DNA of 47,233 nt from Streptomyces megasporus (GTDB lineage Bacteria > Actinomycetota > Actinomycetes > Streptomycetales > Streptomycetaceae): positions 1 through 47,233 of the forward strand of contig NZ_JODL01000032.1 of the NCBI RefSeq assembly GCF_000718985.1, written 5' to 3'. This document shows positions 1 to 7,043 of this stretch, piece after piece; the first letter of the stretch is position 1, and the number at the start of each line of letters is the position of its first letter. The notes under the pieces were generated by a model, which made no database searches, was not told the origin of the DNA, and saw only the letters and a program-made list of their open reading frames with translations. The position numbers and the translations under genes are program-made.

Positions 1-2
1 CC

Positions 3-129
3 CCTGCGCGCTGCGCGCGCAGGCAGCGAACACCCGCGCTGCGCGCGGGTGTTGCGCCCCCGCTCCGCGGGGGCGCTGGCGGTGCGCTGCGCGCACCGCG
101 CCCCTGCGGGCGGTGCGGGGCTTCGCCCC
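3..129. repeat. Cluster of tight 3-nt-loop palindromes (telomere-like)
   Basis: Five hairpins follow each other with little spacing: arms 3-11/15-23 (loop TGC), 29-39/43-53 (loop TGC), 54-63/67-76 (loop TCC), 79-87/91-99 (loop TGC) and 117-121/125-129 (loop TTC). The stems are perfect, 5 to 11 bp. Read on the minus strand, three loops are GCA closed by a C:G pair, the very stable loop type known from the 3' overhangs of Streptomyces linear-replicon telomeres. A left telomere would place the minus strand as the 3' overhang, which fits. Such palindromes also occur as ordinary intergenic repeats in actinomycetes, and base 1 may be just a contig edge, so the telomere reading is inference. Confidence 0.55.
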
Positions 130-650
130 TGCCCGCCCTTCGGGGCCGCTCGGGACTCGCTGTGCTCGCCCCGAGCGAGGGACGGCCCGCGCTGCGGGCC
201 GAGGGGTTCCGCTGCGCTCCACCCCCGGAATCGGGCCCGAGGCGGTGCGGATGACCGGCCGTCAGCACGCACGTAGAGGTGAGGTCCGGGCCGGCTACGG
301 CAAGGAAGGAGCGGGGTGGTGGGCGAGAGTGACGGACAGTCGCGAGGGCACCGAATCAGGGGAGTTGGCGGGTTCCCTCACGTAATGATGCATCGCTGTG
401 CAGAGTCTGGGAAAACACACCACCCCCGCAAAGCGAGGGACCGGCCGCACTTGCGCACGCGCGGGCCGTCCGCCCGCGCGTGGACATGCACAGCGCAGCG
501 TCACCGATTCGACGCAGCAGACGCACCGCCCGACCCGTTCCTGTTGTCCAGGAGAGGCGATAGGAGGCGCACGGAGAGAAGTTGGGATTCCTACCATGCA
601 TCAAAAGAGGGTCTGATCAGCGGATATGCATGCGCTTCACTGTGTGTGAC
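130..650. other. Non-coding stretch, no convincing gene
   Basis: Open frames here lack a ribosome binding site, have poor third-position GC and overlap one another on both strands. Some further G/C palindromes continue to about 240. I see no RNA gene or recognisable control site between 240 and 600. Confidence 0.5.
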
Positions 651-704
651 ACAACCTCTATTGCAACCCTTGTTGCAACCTCTATTGCAATCCCTATTAC
701 AACC
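651..704. repeat. 12-bp direct repeats (iteron-like)
   Basis: Four full units and a half unit lie head to tail: acaacctctatt, gcaacccttgtt, gcaacctctatt, gcaatccctatt, acaacc. The block is much richer in A/T than its surroundings. The 12-bp period is close to one helical turn, as in plasmid iterons or arrays of repressor sites. It ends about 60 bp before the -35 of the first repeated promoter cassette, so it could be a replication origin element or an operator array for that promoter. Confidence 0.65.
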
Positions 705-763
705 AGGCGGGCGGAGCGATGGGCGGTTGCGAGAACACGCCGAGTCACTTTCGGTGCAGGGGT

Positions 764-856
764 TGGACAGTGGTCGCTCTTTCGGTATTATTGAACACGT
801 CGCCGGGGGTGGTGCCCCGGAGGCAAAGCCGAAATTCGTCAAGCGAAAGGGTGCAC
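764..856 (+). promoter_or_regulatory. Repeated promoter-leader cassette, copy 1
   Basis: The -35 TGGACA (764-769) is separated by 16 bp from the -10 TATTAT (786-791). The leader hairpin has arms CCGGGG (803-808) and CCCCGG (815-820) around loop GTGGTG. A GCCGAAA box follows (829-835), then a CGTCAA-like segment and a weak GAAAGGG ribosome binding site before the ATG at 857. This copy lacks the GGGGTGGGG inverted repeat seen upstream of copies 3-6. Confidence 0.75.
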
Positions 857-1216
857 ATGCCCGCTGAAATCGTTGTCGCCGACGGCAGGGTCCGCCCGCT
901 CATCTTCCCCGAACGGCTGGAGACGCCCCAGGCCGCGATGGCCCGCCGTATCGCGAACAACCTTCCCTTCCCTGCCCTGGTGGAGAAGTCCCGTATCGTT
1001 CACAACCGGGACGAGAATTACACCGGAATTCGCGTCGAAACCCAGGCCGGACCGATCGTTTTCATGATGCCGGTAACGTCCGGGTTTGAATTCAACGTAG
1101 TGCACGAGAGCGAGACCGGGCCGCGCTTGCTGTGCGTCATGCGCGGTACTTCCCTGAACGCCCGCCAAGTGGCCGCCCGGTTCTGTTTCTGGCTCAGGAG
1201 TCGAGGACTGGCGTAA
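857..1216 (+). CDS. Hypothetical protein, 119 aa
   Basis: A small soluble protein with no signal peptide or membrane segment and no family I recognise. The ATG at 857 is chosen because it lies 7 nt after a GAAAGGG sequence at the end of the repeated leader; longer upstream extensions would translate through the promoter and hairpin. The middle has alternating hydrophobic residues (GIRVETQAGPIVFMMPV) suggesting a beta-sheet core, and the C-terminus is basic (ARFCFWLRSRGLA). It is the first gene of the cassette-controlled set and is followed at once by a strong hairpin, so it is probably transcribed alone. Function unknown. Confidence 0.8.
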   Translation: MPAEIVVADGRVRPLIFPERLETPQAAMARRIANNLPFPALVEKSRIVHNRDENYTGIRVETQAGPIVFMMPVTSGFEFNVVHESETGPRLLCVMRGTSLNARQVAARFCFWLRSRGLA

Positions 1217-1223
1217 TCCCGCA

Positions 1224-1248
1224 GGGGCCGCCCCGAGCGGGCGGCCCC
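1224..1248 (+). terminator. Hairpin terminator after first gene
   Basis: Perfect 9-bp stem GGGGCCGCC (1224-1232) / GGCGGCCCC (1240-1248) with a 7-nt loop, 7 bp after the stop codon. There is no long T run, as is usual for actinomycete terminators. Confidence 0.6.
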
Positions 1249-1288
1249 CCTTCAATCCACTCCATCCGAGCCAGAGGGGAAAACCACT

Positions 1289-1825
1289 GTGAACACGCCC
1301 GAGACGACGCGCATTACCTCCGAGGAGCCCCAGGTGACACCGCAGGGAGTCACCGAGCACGAAGACGAGCAGCTCACCGACGCTTTCCGCGCCGTCGAGA
1401 AGACTTTCGCCGCGCCCCTCACCGTCAAAGCGCGAGCTATCGCTCGCCGACTGTTCGCCGTTGGTTGGGTGATGGGGGTCCGCAGCGGGCAGACCGGCCC
1501 CGCGCTTGCCGATGTGCCGCTACCGGCTGAGGACATCAAGCGCCCGTTGAGTGCGCTCGTGTCCCTGGTTCGGGCAGCGAGGCACGGCAACCCGGATCAG
1601 CCGCAGCTCGGTCAGCGGGTCGAGTACCACGGCACACTTCCCGAGCGCCACGGCCGCTACTGGGTCACCGGTATTGAGCAGACCCTCAGCACCAGGGGCA
1701 CCCCCCGCACCTACTACCGTCTCAGCAAGCTAGTCGACGGCCGATACGTTCACGTTCTGTTCGACGCACGCGACCAGAGCATCACGCCCCTTCCCGAGTA
1801 CCGTCTCCCGTACGGGAACCAGTGA
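1289..1825 (+). CDS. Hypothetical protein, 178 aa
   Basis: Starts at GTG 1289, 10 nt after GAGGGG. The N-terminal 30 residues are polar and probably disordered (NTPETTRITSEEPQ). Residues about 30-95 are alanine/arginine-rich and probably helical, with the segment KARAIARRLFAVGWVMGVRSG. The C-terminal part, about residues 105-178, reads like a small beta fold (RVEYHGTLPERHGRYWV, then YYRLSKLVDGRYVHVLFDAR). I recognise no family. It has no repeated cassette of its own and may be expressed by read-through of the hairpin at 1224-1248 or from a promoter I cannot see. Two hairpins follow it. Confidence 0.75.
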   Translation: MNTPETTRITSEEPQVTPQGVTEHEDEQLTDAFRAVEKTFAAPLTVKARAIARRLFAVGWVMGVRSGQTGPALADVPLPAEDIKRPLSALVSLVRAARHGNPDQPQLGQRVEYHGTLPERHGRYWVTGIEQTLSTRGTPRTYYRLSKLVDGRYVHVLFDARDQSITPLPEYRLPYGNQ

Positions 1826-1837
1826 CCGAAGCCGGAG

Positions 1838-1876
1838 CCGTCGGGGGTGCCGAAAGTCTCCCGGTACCCCCGACGG
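1838..1876 (+). terminator. Hairpin terminator
   Basis: Perfect 11-bp stem CCGTCGGGGGT (1838-1848) / ACCCCCGACGG (1866-1876), starting 13 bp after the stop codon of the 178-aa gene. Confidence 0.7.
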
Positions 1877-1945
1877 CCGCCAGCCCGCGCACCGGCAGGC
1901 CGGCCCCCGCAGCACGACAGCAACCACGCTCACCGGTAGGCCGAC

Positions 1946-1979
1946 CCCACCTGTACGGCCGTGCGTTTGCGCAGGTGGG
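1946..1979 (+). terminator. Hairpin just upstream of cassette copy 2
   Basis: CCCACCTG (1946-1953) pairs with CAGGTGGG (1972-1979). It lies 18 bp before the -35 of copy 2, the position occupied by the GGGGTGGGG inverted repeat in copies 3-6, and may play the same terminator or operator role. Confidence 0.45.
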
Positions 1980-1997
1980 AGACCGCGAGAAAAGAGG

Positions 1998-2120
1998 TTG
2001 CCCCAACCCCGTCAGTCGGTATTATTGAACATGTCCAAAGGGGAGAGCCCCCAAGGACGGTCGCCGGGGTGGTGCCCCGGCGACACCGCCGAAAGCCCGT
2101 CAAACGAGAGGAAAGCCCGC
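1998..2120 (+). promoter_or_regulatory. Repeated promoter-leader cassette, copy 2
   Basis: -35 TTGCCC (1998-2003), 16 bp, -10 TATTAT (2020-2025). The main hairpin is GTCGCCGGGG (2060-2069) / CCCCGGCGAC (2075-2084) with loop TGGTG, followed by ACACCGCCGAAAG, a CGTCAAACGAG segment and the ribosome binding site GAGAGGA. Between the -10 and the main hairpin this copy carries an extra small hairpin (GTCC..GGGG..CCCC..GGAC, about 2033-2058) not present in the others. Confidence 0.8.
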
Positions 2121-3302
2121 GTGGCTCAGGAACTGTTGCAGCACGCCGACCGCGCCATCACCGCCACCGGTGCCCGTAACGCCACCTTGGAGGACCTGGC
2201 AACCATCCTCCAGGCGCAGCAGGGTCGGAAGCTGGACATCATCGCTCCCGCGTCCAAGCTCACCGCCCAGGGCGGAAATCTGATCATCCGGGGTGTTCAG
2301 CCGGTCCTGTCCGAGGACGGCGTTACCGAACCCAACGGCACCTACGTGCCCACCGCCGTCGCGGATGAGGGGATTGCCGACAAGCTGCGCATCCCCGTCG
2401 GGTACCTGCGCCGGATGCGCGCCGAGCACCCGGACTTGTACGACATGAACGTCTGCGGGTGGCTGGAGAAGGACCCGGAACGCCGTTTCATGGTGCGGAC
2501 CTTCCGAGGCGACACCGGGCCGGACGGGACCCCCGGTCAGGGTGTGGCCCGTGCCTTCCTGTCGGACAGCTACAAGGTGATCGACAACCTTGAGATCCTG
2601 CTGGCCGCCCTGGAAGGAGTGCGACGCGCAGGCCACCCGGTTCAGGTCACCAGTTGCGACCTGACCGACCGGCGGATGATCGTTCGGGTGGAGTCCGAGG
2701 CCATCCAGGTGGCCGCCCGAGAGTTGCTGAAGGGCTACCGAAGCCCGTTCACCGGGCAGACCGGCGACGAGTTGCCGATGGTATCGGCCGGTTTCGTGAT
2801 CACCAACAGCGAGACCGGTGGGGGCGCGTTCACCATCACCCCCCGTGCGGTCGTCCAGGTGTGCCGCAACGGGTTGACGATGACCAAGGACGTCGTGCGC
2901 GCCGTCCACCTCGGTAGCAAGCAGGACGAGGGCGTCATCCGTTGGTCGGAGTCCACGCAGCGGAAGATGCTGGAGTTGGTCACGTCCAAGACCACCGACG
3001 CGGTGCAGACGTTCCTGTCGGCCGATTACGTCGAGACCAAGCTCCGGGAGATCGAGCGCGACGCTGGCAAGGAGATCACCGACCCGGCCAAGACCGTGGA
3101 AGTGGTGACCAAGAAGCTGGGCATCCCCAACACGGTCAAGGACGCGATCCTGTCGCATTTCATCAAGGGTGGTCAGCCCACCGCCGGGGGCGTCATGCAC
3201 GCGATCACTGCCACCGCGCAGACGCTCCCCGACGGCGACGCCGCCCACGACCTTGAGGCCCTGGCGCTGCCCGCGCTCACCGCAGCCGCCGCAGCCGCCT
3301 GA
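2121..3302 (+). CDS. DUF932 phage/plasmid-type protein
   Basis: A 393-residue protein of the DUF932 family, which is widespread on actinobacterial phages and plasmids; its molecular role is not established. Diagnostic stretches are RTFRGD..GVARAFLSDSYKVIDN (about residues 125-160) and VRAVHLGSKQDEGVIRWSE in the second half. The GTG at 2121 is chosen because it follows GAGAGGA at the end of cassette copy 2; the upstream open frame runs through the promoter and leader. The C-terminus ends in an alanine-rich tail (LTAAAAAA). Downstream hairpins separate it from a run of four small genes that have no cassette of their own and may be expressed by read-through from this promoter. Confidence 0.9.
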   Translation: MAQELLQHADRAITATGARNATLEDLATILQAQQGRKLDIIAPASKLTAQGGNLIIRGVQPVLSEDGVTEPNGTYVPTAVADEGIADKLRIPVGYLRRMRAEHPDLYDMNVCGWLEKDPERRFMVRTFRGDTGPDGTPGQGVARAFLSDSYKVIDNLEILLAALEGVRRAGHPVQVTSCDLTDRRMIVRVESEAIQVAARELLKGYRSPFTGQTGDELPMVSAGFVITNSETGGGAFTITPRAVVQVCRNGLTMTKDVVRAVHLGSKQDEGVIRWSESTQRKMLELVTSKTTDAVQTFLSADYVETKLREIERDAGKEITDPAKTVEVVTKKLGIPNTVKDAILSHFIKGGQPTAGGVMHAITATAQTLPDGDAAHDLEALALPALTAAAAAA

Positions 3303-3316
3303 CCTCTGCCCTGTCC

Positions 3317-3356
3317 CCGGCGGTGCGGCCCGGTCACGGACGCGCCGCACCGCCGG
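3317..3356 (+). terminator. Hairpin terminator after DUF932 gene
   Basis: Perfect 13-bp stem CCGGCGGTGCGGC (3317-3329) / GCCGCACCGCCGG (3344-3356), 14 bp after the stop codon. Confidence 0.65.
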
Positions 3357-3361
3357 TCCCA

Positions 3362-3413
3362 GGCCCGACCCAGGTCGAGCGCTCCCCTCCCCCCGCGCTC
3401 CCTGGGTCGGGCC
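3362..3413 (+). repeat. Long-loop hairpin element, copy A
   Basis: Perfect 13-bp stem GGCCCGACCCAGG (3362-3374) / CCTGGGTCGGGCC (3401-3413) around a 26-nt loop that begins TCGAGCGCTCCC and ends GCTC. A second copy lies at 4225-4268 with the same loop start and a compensating base-pair change in the stem. It precedes the small gene at 3451. Confidence 0.7.
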
Positions 3414-3450
3414 GCCCACCAGTACCCCTCCGCATACGAGGAGGCAACCT

Positions 3451-3639
3451 ATGCCTGCCGATCCCTGCACCAACAGGACCCCCGAGCCCGGCACCGTCCG
3501 CACGCCCGCCACCAGGCACCTGGGAGCGAAGTTCGCCCACCTCCATGGCAAGACCCTTGGGGACTGCGCGTGCGGACGCACCGGACTGAAGTTGACCGCG
3601 CGCGGCAACCTTCCGCCTCACCACAAGCCCGCCGACTGA
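3451..3639 (+). CDS. Small hypothetical protein, 62 aa
   Basis: ATG 3451 follows the good ribosome binding site CGAGGAGG (3437-3444). The product is basic and proline-rich at both ends with a central LGAKFAHLHGKTLGDCACGRTG stretch. The single CxC pair with nearby histidines could bind a metal, but no full zinc-finger pattern is visible. Family unknown. It sits between the two copies of the long-loop hairpin element in a series of small genes after the DUF932 gene. Confidence 0.65.
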   Translation: MPADPCTNRTPEPGTVRTPATRHLGAKFAHLHGKTLGDCACGRTGLKLTARGNLPPHHKPAD

Positions 3640-3733
3640 CCGGCCGCGTCCAGGGGGTGGCCGCGCCGCTCAGTACGCGGTTCGGCCACCCCGCCAACCC
3701 CCGCCCGGAGGACACGGAAGGAAGGGAGAAGTC

Positions 3734-4210
3734 GTGCAGAACCCCACCGGAGCCCCGTACCCCGAAGTCGCCCACGCCCGCCGCCTACTGACCCGTCTGT
3801 TGACCACCGCCGGTCCCGGTGGTCACTGTCTGACCTACGGAGCGGTCACTGTCACCGGCGACACCTTGACCGCCCACGCTCACGCCAGGGTGTGGCGATT
3901 CGGTCCCTTTGCCGCCGTCCTGACGGACCGGGCAGGGATCGACGAGTTGCGCGCCGCCTTGGCCATCGGCCTTGAAGGGTCGTCCGTGCGGTACGGAGGC
4001 ATGGTCATGCGCAGCGGCAAGACCATCGGCCCGACCGTGCGCGCGTGGAGCGTCGAGGATGGATGGATACGCCCCCTTTCCCGCGACGAGGTAATGCGGA
4101 TGTACGCCACCGACCCCGACACCGGCGGAACGATGCCGCTGGATCCGTTCGTCACGTACGCCGCCGGCATCCCCCTGCCCCGGCCGACCAGCGACCGCCG
4201 CACCACCTGA
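3734..4210 (+). CDS. Hypothetical protein, 158 aa
   Basis: GTG 3734 follows the purine run GGAAGGAAGGGAGAAG. The protein is soluble, with an N-terminal helix (ARRLLTRLLTT), a central beta-rich segment (CLTYGAVTVTGDTLTAHAHARVWRFGPFAAVLTD) and a C-terminal proline/arginine-rich tail. I recognise no family. It is followed within 15 bp by the second long-loop hairpin element. Confidence 0.7.
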   Translation: MQNPTGAPYPEVAHARRLLTRLLTTAGPGGHCLTYGAVTVTGDTLTAHAHARVWRFGPFAAVLTDRAGIDELRAALAIGLEGSSVRYGGMVMRSGKTIGPTVRAWSVEDGWIRPLSRDEVMRMYATDPDTGGTMPLDPFVTYAAGIPLPRPTSDRRTT

Positions 4211-4224
4211 CCCCGGCCACGACT

Positions 4225-4268
4225 CCCGGCCCAGGTCAAGCGCTCCCCCAAGCACTCCCTGGGCCGGG
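4225..4268 (+). repeat. Long-loop hairpin element, copy B
   Basis: Stem CCCGGCCCAGG (4225-4235) / CCTGGGCCGGG (4258-4268), 11 bp, with a loop beginning TCAAGCGCTCCC. Compared with copy A at 3362-3413, the A:T stem pair is replaced by G:C on both arms, so pairing is kept. It lies in the 270-bp gap before the gene at 4483; the rest of that gap shows nothing else I can name. Confidence 0.7.
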
Positions 4269-4482
4269 CACCGGCCCGCACGTTCACCTAGTCGACACGT
4301 GCCCGCCCCACTGCTCAGCTCCGCGGCTTCCCTCCCGCCCCGGTCGACCGACGACCGCTTTCCGGCTGACACCGGCCATGTCCTCACCGCGGAGCCCACC
4401 CTTTCGACCACCCCGGACCGGAGTACAGCAGCAGCTCGCCACCCACCCCGGCCCGCCATGCCCTGAGCACAGAGAGGTGACC

Positions 4483-4830
4483 ATGTCCGCTGCCCACGCC
4501 TACGACACGGGCGACGTCGTATGGGGCCGCCCCGTCAAGCACAACGAGCCCCAGGCCCGCCGCAAAGGCGTTGTGTTGGATCTGTTCGGCTCTGATCCTT
4601 CGTGCGGCTACAAAGTGTGGTGGTACCGCGCCGGGGACCCCAAGGTCGGCGCCACCGTGACCCTGGCCCTTCCTCGCGAACTCCAACGCGCCGGAACGGT
4701 CGAGGATTTTTCCGAGCGTGACCTCGCCCGCATGGAACGGCAGCTTTCCCGCTTCACCGACGGTGAACGGCTGGGACTGCAAATCGGCACCCTGCGCCTC
4801 CGCAAGCGCGCCGCGCGCCGCAATCCCTGA
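4483..4830 (+). CDS. Hypothetical protein, 115 aa
   Basis: ATG 4483 follows GAGAGGTG. Residues about 8-65 read as a beta-rich module (YDTGDVVWGRPVKHNEPQ, then KVWWYRAGDPKVGATVTLALP), residues 70-95 as a helix (DFSERDLARMERQLSRF), and the C-terminus is strongly basic (LRLRKRAARRNP), which would suit nucleic-acid binding. No family recognised. A strong hairpin at 4875-4903 follows. Confidence 0.7.
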   Translation: MSAAHAYDTGDVVWGRPVKHNEPQARRKGVVLDLFGSDPSCGYKVWWYRAGDPKVGATVTLALPRELQRAGTVEDFSERDLARMERQLSRFTDGERLGLQIGTLRLRKRAARRNP

Positions 4831-4874
4831 CCACTTCCTGACCTCCAGGTCGGTCCCTCTTAGGAGCACGCCGA

Positions 4875-4903
4875 CCGAGGGCCGGCCCCTTCCCGGCCCT
4901 CGG
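4875..4903 (+). terminator. Hairpin terminator
   Basis: Perfect 11-bp stem CCGAGGGCCGG (4875-4885) / CCGGCCCTCGG (4893-4903) with loop CCCCTTC, 44 bp after the stop codon at 4830. Confidence 0.65.
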
Positions 4904-4949
4904 CACACCATCAGGCCCATCTTCGCCTCCCACGCAAGGAGCACCCCGC

Positions 4950-5144
4950 ATGGTCGCCACGTCCACCGCCATCCTCGCCGTCATCCACCTGCTTGCCGAG
5001 GATGACGAGCTGTTCGACCGGTTCGTCAACGCCGTCCAGGCCGTGGCCGAGCCCCGCCCGCGCCCTGGCCGCGACGAGGAGTGCACCGTTGAGCAGGTCG
5101 CTACCGATATCGCCCGCGCCATCCGCCCTGCCCGCCGCTCGTGA
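4950..5144 (+). CDS. Small hypothetical protein, 64 aa
   Basis: ATG 4950 lies 7 nt after AAGGAG. The product is probably all-helical: a hydrophobic N-terminal helix (STAILAVIHLLAEDDELFDRF), a proline/arginine linker, and a second helix (CTVEQVATDIARAIRPARRS). It is too short and featureless for a family call. It ends 15 bp before the inverted repeat of cassette copy 3, which probably terminates its transcript. Confidence 0.6.
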   Translation: MVATSTAILAVIHLLAEDDELFDRFVNAVQAVAEPRPRPGRDEECTVEQVATDIARAIRPARRS

Positions 5145-5158
5145 CCTTCGCCGTACGA

Positions 5159-5266
5159 GGGTGGGGGGAAATTCGGTTGCCCCACCCCCTTTAGTCGGTA
5201 TTATTGATCACGTCGGGCGGGTGGTGCCGCCCGACACCGCCGAAAGACCGGCAACGAGGAGGTTTC
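5159..5266 (+). promoter_or_regulatory. Repeated promoter-leader cassette, copy 3
   Basis: Upstream inverted repeat GGGTGGGG (5159-5166) / CCCCACCC (5180-5187), whose right arm overlaps the -35 TTGCCC (5177-5182). After 16 bp comes TATTAT (5199-5204). The leader hairpin is GTCGGGCGG (5212-5220) / CCGCCCGAC (5227-5235), loop GTGGTG. Then ACACCGCCGAAAG, a CAACGAG segment and ribosome binding site GAGGAGG, 4 nt before ATG 5267. Confidence 0.85.
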
Positions 5267-5869
5267 ATGGTCGGCGCCGCTCTGCTGTCTCTGGCCGAAC
5301 AGGCCGCTCCCTACCTCGGACCCAACAGCCGCGCCGAGCCGTTCCCGAAGTACGCCAGGGACACGGTGCGCATCGTCGACGACGAAGGCCGATGCATTCT
5401 CGTCCGCTTCCATCAGCCGGACAGGCTAAGGGTGACCGCGACCCTGCCCGAGGCGGCCCGAGAATTCCCCGCGGTTCGCACCCCAAGTATCAGCGTTTCC
5501 CATCGCCACGGCCCGCGGCACCTGGCCGACCACATCCGCCGCCGCCTGCTCCCCCTGCATGCCCAAACCCTCCAGCAGTTGAACGACCTCGTTGCCCGAC
5601 GCAGCGCCGAGCAAGCCGCCCGCGAAATGGTCACCACCCGGCTGATCGAGGCCCTGCCGGGCACACTGGACACCCGCGTCAGCCAGGAACGCCGGTCGAC
5701 CACCACGGTCAGCTTCGAGGGCCGCCCCAGGCTCGGCTTCCTCGTTCCGCACGCCACCGCCGAGATCGAGCGGCACGGGGAGTCGGTCAACCTCGCTTTG
5801 GTCGGGCTCACGCCGGACGAAGCCGAAATCGTACTGCGCGCCCTGTCCGGCATGGAGCGCTGGCGGTAG
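5267..5869 (+). CDS. Hypothetical protein, 200 aa
   Basis: ATG 5267 follows the strong site ACGAGGAGG. The protein is soluble with an alternating sheet/helix pattern: VRIVDDEGRCILVRFHQPDRLRV near residues 33-55, a long arginine-rich helical middle (HLADHIRRRLLPLHAQTLQQL and following), then STTTVSFEGRPRLGFLVPHA and a closing helix with LTPDEAEIVLRALSGME. No family recognised. It is alone between two cassette copies and is therefore probably monocistronic. Confidence 0.75.
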   Translation: MVGAALLSLAEQAAPYLGPNSRAEPFPKYARDTVRIVDDEGRCILVRFHQPDRLRVTATLPEAAREFPAVRTPSISVSHRHGPRHLADHIRRRLLPLHAQTLQQLNDLVARRSAEQAAREMVTTRLIEALPGTLDTRVSQERRSTTTVSFEGRPRLGFLVPHATAEIERHGESVNLALVGLTPDEAEIVLRALSGMERWR

Positions 5870-5902
5870 ATCCGCCCAACACCCTTTCGCAGGTGACGCC
5901 CG

Positions 5903-6023
5903 AGGGGTGGGGCGACCGGGGGAAATTCGGTTGCCCCACCCCCTTTAGTCGGTATTATTGATCACGTCGGGCGGGTGGTGCCGCCCGACACCGCCGAAAG
6001 ACCGTCGACAGGGAGGATTCTCC
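5903..6023 (+). promoter_or_regulatory. Repeated promoter-leader cassette, copy 4
   Basis: Inverted repeat GGGGTGGGGC (5904-5913) / GCCCCACCCC (5933-5942); -35 TTGCCC (5931-5936); 16 bp; TATTAT (5953-5958). Leader hairpin GTCGGGCGG (5966-5974) / CCGCCCGAC (5981-5989), loop GTGGTG; then ACACCGCCGAAAGA, a CGTCGACAG segment and GGGAGGA. About 50 bp from 5890 to 5940 are identical to the start of copy 5. Confidence 0.85.
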
Positions 6024-6470
6024 ATGCCCGACTTTCTCCCCGTGCCCCACAGGCCCTCCGAGGTCGAAGCGCCGGGACTGCGCGCCATTCTGGTCGAGGA
6101 GGACGGAAGCGCTGACGTCATAACTCTTTCCCCGCCGACCCACACCTCGCTTCAGCAGCGGGTCGGCGGCCGGTTCGACGTCCTGCGGTGCCGCCCCAGC
6201 CTGGATATGTGGATCAACGACGACGGGCTCTATGAGTGCGAACCGAACCCGGTCGCGTCCATGATGGCCCTGCACATGCTGGGGGAGATTCCGCAGATCT
6301 ATTTCGGTCCCGTCGTGTTCACGGGGGGAGCCGACGAGGAAGGCGAAACCCTCGGACTGACCGAGGCTCAGGCCGCGTACCTGACGGATCTGGCCGCACG
6401 CATGGCGCGGCGGGTCGACCGGCCCCGGTTCGAGGCGCTCGGAAAGCGGATGAAGGCCGCTTTCCGGTGA
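6024..6470 (+). CDS. DUF3846-like protein, 148 aa
   Basis: ATG 6024 follows GGGAGGA. The layout fits DUF3846 proteins of phages and plasmids: an N-terminal strand carrying a parameter-like value (LRAILVEEDGSADVITL), the segment LQQRVGGRFDVLRC, then MWINDDGLYE and NPVASMMALHM, and the signature IYFGPVVFTGG before a helical C-terminus. DUF3846 proteins are common accessory genes on mobile elements and have no established biochemical role. It sits alone between cassette copies 4 and 5. The family call is by pattern from memory. Confidence 0.75.
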   Translation: MPDFLPVPHRPSEVEAPGLRAILVEEDGSADVITLSPPTHTSLQQRVGGRFDVLRCRPSLDMWINDDGLYECEPNPVASMMALHMLGEIPQIYFGPVVFTGGADEEGETLGLTEAQAAYLTDLAARMARRVDRPRFEALGKRMKAAFR

Positions 6471-6529
6471 CGCGCCCCGGCCGCGCCGAGGGCGGCGCCG
6501 TTGCCGTCGTCCACCGCAGGTGACGCCCG

Positions 6530-6647
6530 AGGGGTGGGGCGACCGGGGGAAATTCGGTTGCCCCACCTCCCTTAGTCGGTATTATTGAATGCATCGGGCG
6601 GGTGGTGCCGCCCGACACCGCCGAAAAACCGTCAACGAGGAGATCCC
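6530..6647 (+). promoter_or_regulatory. Repeated promoter-leader cassette, copy 5
   Basis: Inverted repeat GGGGTGGGGC (6531-6540) / GCCCCACCTC (6560-6569; one G:T wobble); -35 TTGCCC (6558-6563); 16 bp; TATTAT (6580-6585). Hairpin TCGGGCGG (6594-6601) / CCGCCCGA (6608-6615), loop GTGGTG; then ACACCGCCGAAAA, CCGTCAACGAGGAG and ATG 6648. Confidence 0.85.
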
Positions 6648-7043
6648 ATGCTCTCTGGCATGCTGCGCCGAGCCTTGAGCACCCTGCCCGTTCCCCGCCC
6701 CGCCGTCGTCATCGTCGGCAGCCGCCCCTTTGGAGCCCGCCCCGCTCTCCCTCCGGACGCACGCAAGGCCATGCCGAACGCGTCCAGCCTGGAGGCGGTG
6801 ACCTACAACCGCGCCCGCAAGGCGGCTGTCATCGCGCTGCATCTGCTCCGCTGGGGAGCCCAGCACGAGCGCCCGGACGCGACGCGCCAGCCGACCGAGG
6901 CTTACACCGATGCGGTGATCGACCGGGCCGCCGCCGATCTGGGCTGGGATGAAGTCTCACCGGAGACCCGCGCGGCCGTGCGCGCCACCCTGGGTGTGCT
7001 GCTGGCGGACCCGACCGTCATCCGCGCCTCCGACCTGCTGTAA
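6648..7043 (+). CDS. Hypothetical protein, 131 aa
   Basis: ATG 6648 follows CAACGAGGAG. The N-terminal 50 residues are proline/arginine-rich and the remainder is mainly helical (EAVTYNRARKAAVIALHLLRWG, then AYTDAVIDRAAADLGWDEV and TRAAVRATLGVLLADP). No family recognised. It may share its transcript with the zinc-ribbon gene at 7103 and the GYTHYY gene at 7378, since neither has its own cassette. Confidence 0.7.
   Translation: MLSGMLRRALSTLPVPRPAVVIVGSRPFGARPALPPDARKAMPNASSLEAVTYNRARKAAVIALHLLRWGAQHERPDATRQPTEAYTDAVIDRAAADLGWDEVSPETRAAVRATLGVLLADPTVIRASDLL

Noticed and set aside
316..867. 183-residue open frame at the left end
   Set aside because: Runs through the 12-bp repeats, the promoter and the leader hairpin of the first cassette, has no ribosome binding site and no protein-like pattern.
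2100..3608. 502-residue minus-strand frame opposite the DUF932 gene
   Set aside because: Antisense to a clear DUF932 protein; composition is that of a shadow frame.
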